From NCBI GenBank assembly GCA_000498155.1, contig AXZN01000062.1, positions 1 to 64,000 on the forward strand: DNA of 64,000 nt, read 5' to 3'. Positions 55,426-64,000 of the stretch are shown piece after piece; position 1 is the stretch's first letter, and each line of letters starts with the position of its first letter. The translations under genes and the position numbers were made by a program. The notes beneath the pieces were generated by a model. The model was not told the origin of the DNA. It made no database searches and saw only the letters and a program-made list of their open reading frames with translations. The stretch is from Shiraia sp. slf14. Its lineage: Eukaryota; Ascomycota; Dothideomycetes; Pleosporales; Shiraiaceae.

Positions 55426-58400
55426 ATGACTGCGCGCGCTCTCCATCGTCCACAGCCAGCACAGCCAGCATGCAAGAGTGACATGCGAGCTGCTGCACGC
55501 CTCGCAGACATGGACGACGCCGTTGCTGCTGCTCCCGCGATCCAGACTTCGCGTTCGCGACGGCGCACTTCGCTCCCGTCGTCTGTCAAGGCCACTACCG
55601 ACTCGCGCCAGAAGAAGCCATTGCCTGGCCTTCCTTCTGCTTCTTCTTCTTCGCCGCCGCCATCCTCGTCGTCAACTCCCTCGGCCAACTACGTGCGCTC
55701 CCAGGTCGCCTCGCCCGAAGTCATCTCCTCGCTCATCGACCAGCTGTCTGCCATCTCCGTGTCCGCCAACGACCACTTTGAGAATCTGCTCGTGGGCTAC
55801 AGCAACGCCCTGCCCACCTCGCATCCCCCCAGCCTCCGCTCCCACTCGGCCAGCACTTCGCTCACCGCAGCCCACGATGCGACCACGGCCCCCTACGCCA
55901 GAGACTTGACCGACGCCTACCAGGACGACGCCTGCGAGCCCCCCGTCATCCGCACCGCGAAGCCCCCCTCGGGTCTGTCCCCCCTGACGGCCCCCAAGAA
56001 GAGAGACAAGCCGCACTCACTCAGCAGCTACATGGGCCGTAACAGCTGCAGCTCTGTATCCATCCATTCTGCCCATTCTGCCCACTCGGTCACCAGCTTC
56101 GGCGCTATCAGCATTGAGGCCGCTCCGCTTAGCAAGCCCCCTCTCGCCAGCGAGCGCTCGTCGGTCGAGAGCAAGAGGAGCGCAAAGGGCCACAAGAGCC
56201 TCATGTACATGAGCTCTCGCGAGCGTCTGCGCCTCAAGGAGACGGAGCGCAAGCGCCACACCACCCAGATGCCCCTCGACGACGCCCCCGCGTCCGACGA
56301 CTCGCCGCGGAAGAACCCTCCACCCTTGTTTCCCTACGAAGACACCATCAAGGAGGAGCCCACATCCCGCGACGAGAATAAGCCTTTTGCCGCCGAGGCC
56401 TCGCGCTTCGTCGCCCGTTACTCGGAGCGAAGTCGCAGTCCACGTCGCCTGCGCCTCAACTTGGTCGATGGGCCTGGCTCAGAAAGTGCCTCGGAAGGCC
56501 ACGCCATTCCTGAGCGCGCCTCGTCTTTGCGACACACGGGCAGCCCGGCGCGCAAGAGCAAAAAGAGCAAAAGTAGTCGGGGCAGTGACCAACCTGACTT
56601 GCCCAAGACAACAACTCCGGTGGCAGCAGCTGCGGCGACAGGCACAACCAAGATGCCTTCCGCGCAAGATCAACCCCCTCAAAACGATGCAGAATCCCTC
56701 ATGAAGGAGAAGCTCCTAATGGAACTTGAGCAAGAGGAAAACGAAGTCGCCCAAAGGATTCGCCAACTTCGGGAGCAGAAAATGCGAAGAGACTTGTTAG
56801 CCACCAAGCAGCTACCTGTCGAGGACAATGCGGGGGCATGTCCCCCTCTTCCCACTATGCCTGGTGTTTCAGTCGACCCCAGCCCTCAACCCTCCCCGAC
56901 CTCAACTGTGTCAAGCGCGTCAGGCAGACGAGTGCAGGACTCGACTAAAGCGCGAAAAGTCCTTGGGATTTCCATGCACAGCGCCACGGCTACAGCTGCA
57001 GATCCGGTAGTAGCGGCAGAAAAGCAAACAGGACTCTTATTGCCAAGCAAGGCCGACATTCACGACCTTGATGATGCTAAAGTCATGGTAATGCCCCAGA
57101 CGCGGGCCTTACGCCACTCACGACACAGGAGCTTGACGCTGAATGACGGTGAGGATCTTACCCCGCTTCCCATTAATTACGCTCTCGCTCTGCAAAAGGC
57201 TGAAGAAGAGTCTCCACCGACCCCTGGCTTTCCTCCCTTATGCGCCAAATCGCCTTCAGTGCCCGGCATCGGTGTCGCATCTGCCAAAGAAGGCGAGGCC
57301 AGCCATTCTGTACCTCGGCGCGCAAGTTCTGTAACAGCAGCCGGACGTCCTGCTAATGCGCGTAGAGCCACGAGCTCTGGCTTCGTGGATAGCATCAAAG
57401 GACACAAACACTCTTCGAGTGTTACCTCAGACAGCGCGGTGAGCGTCATGTCTTCCATGTTTCATTCAGCAAGTGAGGAGGGCATAGATCGTCACAGATC
57501 TATGGTTGTTGCATTACCGCCATCCAACAGCCTTCAACTTCAGCGTCGCCGAACCTTCAACAAGAAACGATGGTCCCACCCGGATTTGCCAGCCAAGGCA
57601 GAGAAGGCGCACAATGACAAGATTGACAAGGCCGAGGCATCAACTGCAACAACAGGAGCAGTACAAAAGCCTACCCATTCAGTAACGGAGGAGCGCCCAA
57701 CAAGTGCCGATTCGATCGATATCGAAGTCGACAATTACTTGAATTCCCCACGTCTCTCCCAAAAGATTCGACATCCTCAAACAGGAAGAGTCATCTCTTT
57801 CTCCGAAGTGGGTGATCCAGATGGATTTGCTGTCTTTGTATGCGTGGGCATGGGCTTAACGAGATATGTCATGGCTTTCTACGATCAACTCGCTGCTACG
57901 TTAAAACTGCGATTGATCACCCCAGATCGACCTGGAATCGGAGGCAGTCAAGTCGACCCAAATGGCACCCCTCTTAGTTGGCCTGGTAAGTCCACAATAT
58001 ACCTTGAATCGATTTATCGTCATGCATGTATCCGACCGACTAACAACATTTGTAGATGATGTGCTCGTAATCTGTCAGGCTCTGAAAATCACCAAATTCT
58101 CCATACTTGCACATTCAGCAGGGGCTGTTTACGCCCTGGCAACCTCACTACGGATGCCACAGCACATCCGCGGGCGGGTGCATCTCCTTGCACCATGGAT
58201 TCCGCCATCTCAAATGGCACCTATTGGCATCAGCCAAGACTCGCCGCCTACCCAACAACTACCTAGATCTCAGCGCTTTCTTCGTGCCCTTCCCCCATCT
58301 CTCCTGAAAGTCGCCAACTCGACCTTTCTCAGCGCAACTAGTGCAAGTCTTCAACGTACAGGACCCAAAAACTCGCCAAAGACGCGGCGGAAAAGCATTC

Positions 58401-58984
58401 ATCCACAGCCAGTCGACACTCAACCATCCCGTCCCTCATTGAAGGACAATCGCCGCGAGTCGATGATGATGATGGACCAAGTCTTGCCCAATGCAAGCTC
58501 ATTGACCTTGAACCCTACAGATCCCAACTACGAGGATCAACAACGCATGCGTGAAGCCCTTACCCAGGCCGAACGACAGCGCCAGCACGAATTCGATGAA
58601 CGCCTGACCTTTGCGATCTGGGACCGCGCTACTACACACGCGAACCCGGCCACTGATCTGATAGTCTGTCTCGAGACGAAACAAGCTATCGGCTTTCGCT
58701 ACGAAGATATCAATCGCCCAGTCGTGATTCACCATGGCAGCAAGGATTCGCGCGTACCCGTCGATAATGTACGATGGCTTGGCAAGCTCATGCGAAAGTG
58801 TGAGGTTCGCATTCTGGAGGGCGAGCAACACGGCTTGATGGCTAGTGCCCAGGTGATGGGCAACGTCTTGACCGAAATGGCCTCTGACTGGGAAGACTGG
58901 ACGGCTGTTGTTCAGGGTAAAGGCGATCATCGCTCGCTTTCCCGGAAACGCACTGCAGAGAGATTGAGAAGTGCAATGTCATGA
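55426..58984 (+). CDS. Alpha/beta hydrolase with long disordered N-terminus
   Basis: Exons 55426-57985 and 58056-58984 (70-bp intron, GACTAAC branch) encode 1162 aa from the first ATG; ATG 55510 (MDDAVAAA) is an alternative start. Residues 1 to about 770 are low-complexity, rich in Ser, Pro, Ala and Arg, with one predicted coiled coil (LMELEQEENEVAQRIRQLREQKMRR, 428-452). The hydrolase fold starts near IRHPQTGRVISFSEVGDPDG. The nucleophile elbow is AHSAG (Ser874), the acid likely sits in HHGSKDSRVPV and the His in GEQHGLM, so the triad looks complete. A Ser/Arg-rich insertion follows the elbow (about 930-985). Substrate is unknown. Such fused proteins occur in filamentous ascomycetes, as far as I know without an assigned role. 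Confidence 0.85.
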
Positions 58985-59677
58985 GACCACGCACGTTTGA
59001 CAACGCGATGGTTCATGATTGTGATCTCGCTTGCCATCATGCACTCATTTAGTTGACGAAACTTGTCCTTGTTCATTTCCAGCCAAATAACGACAGCCAA
59101 GCCCATTACATATAACAAGCGGTTGTGAGCGTTTGCTTGTTTGAGCTTTTCATATTATTCACGAGCAAACACCTAGGCATACCGCGACACGATTTAAAGC
59201 CATGCAACTACGCATTTGGAACCTTTTCCCAAGAGTACGAACAAATACCCCCGTTTTCAACTTATTCTTTAACTATACTTGCATTACTTACATATTTCTT
59301 TTAATCTCATTGTAAGACCATATAATCTTGTTTGTATTGCTTTTGTGTCTTCGGCTTGACCTATTATACCCATGGTGGAATTTCTGTTCCTCCTTCTTTA
59401 TCGGCACAAGCCTGGTGTTTGCTGGTGTAGTATTGCTTGAGATTGCGAAGATGAGGGAGCGAAAGACTGGGTTGCATGGCTCGGAGCTGAGGTAGAAAGG
59501 CCAAGGGGACAGGAGTTGGCATCGTTGGTGGGTGGTACTTGTAGAACGGTCCATAATGATAGATTGTTTACATAGCAAACTATTTCTGTCCGATTGAAAC
59601 TTTACGTGGATCTATTGTAGAAAAATAAACTATCACAAGTATAAGCAGTTCACCTTGATTTCTAATGACAAATCTGA
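58985..59677. other. Intergenic, convergent
   Basis: 693 bp between the hydrolase and GH125 stops. No gene seen. Confidence 0.55.
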
Positions 59678-61376
59678 TCATAACGTATACGCTGCAGCCC
59701 CCTTGCCGAACAGCAAGTGTGGTTTCCGTTGGGCAAGATCCAAAATGGTCTGACTAAAGACGCTGTTGGCCCACGCAAACCAACTACGCGTGTATGTCTG
59801 GGCGTAGTCCACATTTACGCTCTCATGAATCAGTCCGTTTCTGCTCACATTCTTCACAGCATTCAGACAAGTGGTAATTTCTTGGTCATCGTCGCTGGTC
59901 ATAGCTTGAACAAGCACACTCATGGGCCAAGCATTCTTCAAGCCGACGTGAGGACCCCCGATTCCGCTGAACTCATCTCCAGTCAGATAATAAGGATTGC
60001 CGGATTTCTCGAGTATCATTTTGCGCGTGTTTTGGTAGATTTGATTCTTGGTGTCTGTGAAGCCGAGTAAAGGAAGGGCAAGGAGAGAGGGTAGATTGGC
60101 ATCGTCCATGAGGATATGCGAACCATAGCCATCGACTTCAAAAGCAAAGACTTCCCCGTGCTTCTTGTGCATTACGACGCCATGCTCCCATACGCCCTTT
60201 TCAATCGTGTCGCCCCATTCGTGTACTTGTTGTGCAATGTTCTTCTTCCCAGCTGCCTTCAGGATCCGTGCTGTACGTTTGAGCTCAACGCTTATCATGG
60301 CGTTGGCAGGTATGAGAAAGCCAAGGATAGTAGTATCGTCACTCGGCCGGAATGCACTGCGAACAAGGCCTGTCCCGTAATTCAAAGGGTTTCCAATGCC
60401 ACTCAAACCGAGGGTCTCGGTGCCGATATTAGTTTGGCGCTGAAACGTGTATTCGTTGCCTTGATACGACCCTGTTTTCTCATTGAAAGTGCTCTTGGAT
60501 TGTTCCGTAAGGACATTGAGTAATGTATCAAGAGCAAGGAGCCAACGGCTATTGAGAAACTCGGTGGACCCAGTATGATTGTGGAATTGATTTGAGAGCG
60601 ACAAAAAGTGGGCAAGTGAGTCCAATTCGTACTTGCATTCGAATACAAACGACTCTTCGTAGATGGGATGCACATTGTCACCATCGCCTTGGAAGGTCGG
60701 GCTCAGTCCACTTGGTGGTGGAGGCTGGAAAGCGTTACAATACGGCGACCCGATGACATACTCAGCTTGCGTGTTGATTGCTCCTAGAATTAGCTTATGG
60801 ATAGACTTGTCCTTCTTCGCTAATAGCTGGTATTGTGCGAGTTGATTCGTCGAGTCACGTAACCATTCAGCATTGATGTCACCTGTAACAATGAAGCTCT
60901 GGGGTCCTTTCCAAGCAGCATCCTCCCAGGACTTTTTGGAAAATTTGTGCTTTGCTGTTTCGTCGACGTGCCATCGGACTGTTGTGTCCAGAGTATTAGG
61001 AAATGCGTTCTCAAAGAGGCGCGCAAGATCCTTGTCGAGCAGCTTGTCGTTCATGTGTTGTATGACCTGTTCCACGAGGGGCGATTCGAATGTCCGGCAG
61101 TACTTTGACGGTCTTTGAAACGGCAGTTCAAGTGGGCCTTTACTATAAGGTGTGCTGCGTGCCTGGGTCAGCGCCAAGGTGGGAACAATTGCAGCGACAT
61201 ACCTACTGATGCCGCATAGCATAGTGTTTGTAGTCTGGGCACGCGGCCTTGTATTTCAGTGGGTCAATTGCATCCTTCAAAGGCTCCTGCACGCCATCGG
61301 CATTGGCTCTGACAGGACCCAAGTTTTGGAAGAGCAACGCCCCAAGGGAGAGGATGGCTGAGGATGGTTTCAACAT
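59678..61376 (-). CDS. Secreted GH125 exo-alpha-1,6-mannosidase
   Basis: Exons 61207-61376 and 59678-61154 (52-bp intron) encode 548 aa. The splice is set by phase and by rebuilding the family stretch ...YAMRH / HTPYSKGPLELPFQRPSKYCRTF. A signal peptide is clear (MLKPSSAILSLGALLFQ to about residue 25). GH125 proteins are inverting, metal-independent alpha-1,6-mannosidases of (alpha/alpha)6 fold; typical segments are GDINAEWLRDS, PIYEESFVFECKYELDSLA, RSAFRPSDD, MDDANLPSLLALP, the GPHVGLKNAWPMSV and NGLIHESVNVD blocks. It would act on N-glycan or cell-wall mannan outside the cell. It is divergent from clp1 with 319 bp between starts. Confidence 0.93.
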
Positions 61377-61695
61377 AATGGTCACGCTCGAGAGAGCACC
61401 TATCGTTTACTGGGAAGTAATCAACAAGGTCATTACGGTACGTCGACCTGCTCAGCCAGTCCGAAGCATACTGGGCTGTTGACAAGGTGGCATGTAGTAG
61501 CAAGGGCATGGGCGAACACCGCAAACCGACCAATGAGCACGCAGTCCGGCCGAGATGGTCCATGCTCAAGCTCATTTCTGCACTGATTGCGCTTGCACCC
61601 TCTCACCCTTACCTCGACGTCCTGCTGTGCGGGGCTTCTCCGAACACGCCCATATTCAACATCGACTCCCGCCTCACTCTCCATGTGCAGTTGCC
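61377..61695. promoter_or_regulatory. Divergent promoter, GH125 / clp1
   Basis: 319 bp between start codons. An in-frame ATG at 61555 precedes the chosen clp1 start. No specific element recognised. Confidence 0.45.
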
Positions 61696-63352
61696 ATGAT
61701 ATCCCTTCCTGGTCTTAATCTGGCCTCGCAGCCTGCGGAAGCCCCAAGTGTCATTGCTTCCAACATCACTCGAACCCAGGACCTCACAGCCAACACCGAA
61801 TACCGCTTCGAAGTCGGCTTCTCGCAAACCATCTCCATCAAGCTCCAGTCTGGTACTGCCGAGTTTTTTGGCACTGAGCTCGCGCCAGCTACAACTTATA
61901 TCTTCCAAGGCACAAAAGGAGCCATTTTTACTTGGCATGGCTGCACACTCGACATTGGAGGCCAGGTCGAGTCCGACTATGTTGCCGAAGAAACGCCCAT
62001 GATGAGCTATGCCAATTTGCATTTCGCCCTAGAGTCGTTGCGTGATCAAAGTGTGCCCGGTGGAAGCGCAGAAGTAGGCCCAAGGGTATTGGTCGTGGGA
62101 CCGGAGAATTCAGGAAAGACATCATTAGTCAAGATATTGACTTCATACGCAATAAAGAGCGGAAGGCAACCTATGGTGGTGAATCTAGACCCGCGCCAAG
62201 GCATGTTGAGCGTACCTGGGTCGTTTTCTGCTGCCGCATACTCTTCAATAGTAGATATGGAGGAAGGCTGGGGCAGCAGTCCCATATCAGGCCCAAGTCC
62301 CATACCTGTAAAAATGCCATTAGTCTACCATTACGGGCTCAAAGACCCCGAGGAGAGCAAGATATTCAAACCACTTGTTACTCGAATGGCCCTGGCTGTT
62401 ACAAGCAGACTGGAGGAAGACCAATTGAGCAAGCAGGCAGGCTTCATCATCGATAGCTCAGGCGCCATCAGCCAAGGGAAAAACGGTGTCTACGACAACA
62501 TAGAACATATAGTCTCCGAATTTTCTGGTGCGTGTGATGTTTTGATATCCTTGTCTTCATTCTCGTCCCCTTTTGTTATTACAACGCCCCTGCGCAAGCC
62601 GTATGCACCCGTCAACATTCACGATGGTTTCAAGATGAAGTCATTGGCGGGTGTGGTAGTCTGCATGCTCAACAAACATTTCATTGCAACTGCTGTGAGA
62701 ATCTCTACTGACCTAGTGCACAGTGAATGTTCTGGTAACACTCGGGTCTGAGAGGCTCTACTCGGACCTTGCTCGTAAATTATCGAATCGCGACCCTTCG
62801 GAGACCGTGACCGTCATACGACTCGACAAATCGGGTGGTTGTGTCGATCGAAGCGAAGAATATATGAAAACACTTCGACATGCGCAAATACGAGAGTATT
62901 TTTTCGGGCATGGCGAAAACACCCTGGCTCCAAGTAGTCAAGCAAGCGATTTTGGAGATATGAACATTTTTAAGATTGTGGAAGGTAAGGACAAGCCATG
63001 TCAAGCTCTACGACTTGCAGGCGCTGACAGCTTGATAGCCCCAGTTCACTCAGAGTACCGCTCCGGCGATGCCGACGAATACGACCCAACAGCAAACGGA
63101 TCGAATTCAATCTATGAATGCATCCCACCATCACTGGCGATCCAGAATTCATTAGTCGCCATTACAACAGCCTCTCCAACCGACTCACAAGAAGTCATCC
63201 GCGATTCGAGTGTCAAAGGATACATTTATGTAGCTGATATTGACGATGTAAAAAGAAAAGTTCGGTTGCTAAGTCCGCAGCCAGGCATGATTCCGGGAAA
63301 TGCAATGGTTCTAGGCCCTTGGCCAGAGGATGTACCAGGCTTGGTGGGTTAG
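61696..63352 (+). CDS. clp1: Clp1, mRNA cleavage factor and polynucleotide kinase family
   Basis: Exons 61696-62527 and 62724-63352 encode 486 aa. The 196-bp intron (donor GTGCGT, branch TACTGAC) is long but removing it joins IEHIVSEFS to VNVLVTLGSERLYSDL as in homologues. ATG 61696 (MISLPGLNL) fits the usual start better than the in-frame ATG at 61555. The N-terminal beta domain (RFEVGFSQTISIKLQSGTAE) precedes the P-loop VGPENSGKTS (Lys141) and a C-terminal domain ending VYVADIDDVKRKVRLLSP. Clp1 joins cleavage factor IA in 3'-end processing with Pcf11; fungal members bind ATP but are mostly inactive as kinases, while the animal protein phosphorylates RNA. Confidence 0.93.
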
Positions 63353-63523
63353 GAGATCAACAAAACAAATAGCTTGGAGGGAATTCTACCCAATGGAAAT
63401 ATTTGAATCATATGAACGAGAGAAGTCACGTTAAAAAGATATACGTGGCGTCGCATCTCACTTTTGCTATACTTGCTATGTTGTCTTATCAAAAAGTGAA
63501 GGTAACTCCACCACAGTATCAGC

Positions 63524-64000
63524 TCATTCGTCAGCGGCATCAACCTCCTTCTCTGTCTTGTCTAACAGCTCTTTGAGGATCTTGGCTGTACTTCTCATAC
63601 CTTGCAGAGCATTCTCATCAGGCCCTTGACCCGGTGTCCATGTAGCATGAGCAAAGTCGATCAATTTGACTTCTGCTAACCTGGGCAGAGCCTCATCATC
63701 GTCGGCCCCTTCCTCCGGATGTACAGATCTCAAGAATTGCTTGGTTTTTCCGTACTCTTCTACATCGCCCTCATAGACCAAGAGTATGCTAGCGCTGTAC
63801 ATCCTGCTCTCTTTGCTCTCAAAAACCTCAATGATATCCTTGACTTCGCCTAAGAAATAAGCTAGGACTTCGCGTGCTCGTTCCAACTCGGCCTGTGATT
63901 TGGCTGCAGGGAAGATGTATGAGACGAAGCCATCTTGAACGTCCGCGGCACTGAATTTGCGACCGTACATCTTATTGAAGACCCAGTAACCTCCATCAGG
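63524..64000 (-). CDS. Inositol polyphosphate kinase (IPK family), 5' part outside window
   Basis: The visible part is the C-terminal 158 aa; the frame runs on past the right edge (PDGGYWVFNKMYGRKF), so the N-terminus and the PxxxDxKxG substrate motif are missing from the window. What is seen is typical: ASILLVYEGD (the SSLL-like strand), VKLIDFAHATW, then GPDENALQGMRSTAKILKELL. In this family the DFAH aspartate binds metal. The short catalytic core and absence of a long tail suggest the Arg82/IPMK branch over Kcs1 or IP6K, which is an inference from size. The product would convert InsP3 to InsP5. Convergent with clp1, 171 bp apart. Confidence 0.85.
   Translation of the reverse strand, partial: PDGGYWVFNKMYGRKFSAADVQDGFVSYIFPAAKSQAELERAREVLAYFLGEVKDIIEVFESKESRMYSASILLVYEGDVEEYGKTKQFLRSVHPEEGADDDEALPRLAEVKLIDFAHATWTPGQGPDENALQGMRSTAKILKELLDKTEKEVDAADE

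Overview
The window is nuclear DNA of a filamentous ascomycete, most probably Pezizomycotina. The evidence is short spliceosomal introns (46-296 bp, mostly 46-76) with GT..AG ends and CTGAC/CTAAC-type branch sites, a dense mix of single genes on both strands without operons, and fungal gene families (Git3-type GPCR, GH125, Pps1, Ppg1, filamentous-fungal sterol-desaturase relatives). The first 4.1 kb is extremely AT-rich and almost free of CpA/TpG, the signature of saturated repeat-induced point mutation (RIP). I cannot name the species or class from sequence alone.

Layout: 1-4084, RIP-destroyed AT-rich block. 4085-9194, a divergent pair of a GH36 alpha-galactosidase and an MFS sugar transporter, the only accessory-looking part. 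9.5-31.4 kb: Ppg1 phosphatase, uridine kinase, Gid8, alcohol dehydrogenase, Mcm6, a SUN-domain protein, UDP-glucose 4-epimerase, an Arc1-like tRNA-binding cofactor, a ubiquitin C-terminal hydrolase and a Git3-like GPCR. 31.6-48.7 kb: DcpS, DNA polymerase delta small subunit, Pps1 phosphatase, an ABC ATPase, a small unknown protein, CCT1, prolyl-tRNA synthetase, Rpn13 and ribosomal protein eL6. 49-64 kb: a fatty-acid-hydroxylase-family protein, a TLC-like membrane protein, a 3.5-kb stretch with no recognisable gene, an alpha/beta hydrolase with a very long disordered N-terminus, a secreted GH125 mannosidase, Clp1, and an inositol polyphosphate kinase running off the right edge.

In all, 27 protein genes are supported. 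Most are housekeeping: replication (Mcm6, Pol delta subunit), translation (ProRS, eL6, Arc1-like), RNA processing/decay (Clp1, DcpS), protein folding and turnover (CCT1, Rpn13, UCH, Gid8), and signalling (Ppg1, Pps1, GPCR, IPK). Exon joins were deduced by eye from splice consensus, frame and family conservation, and are given for each gene. The first pair is the only one whose products look functionally coupled: a transporter of the alpha-glucoside/lactose-permease type beside an alpha-galactosidase without a signal peptide suggests uptake of alpha-galactosides followed by cytosolic hydrolysis, under a promoter holding an inverted pair of CreA-type sites. No tRNA, rRNA, CRISPR, intact transposon or secondary-metabolite cluster was found.
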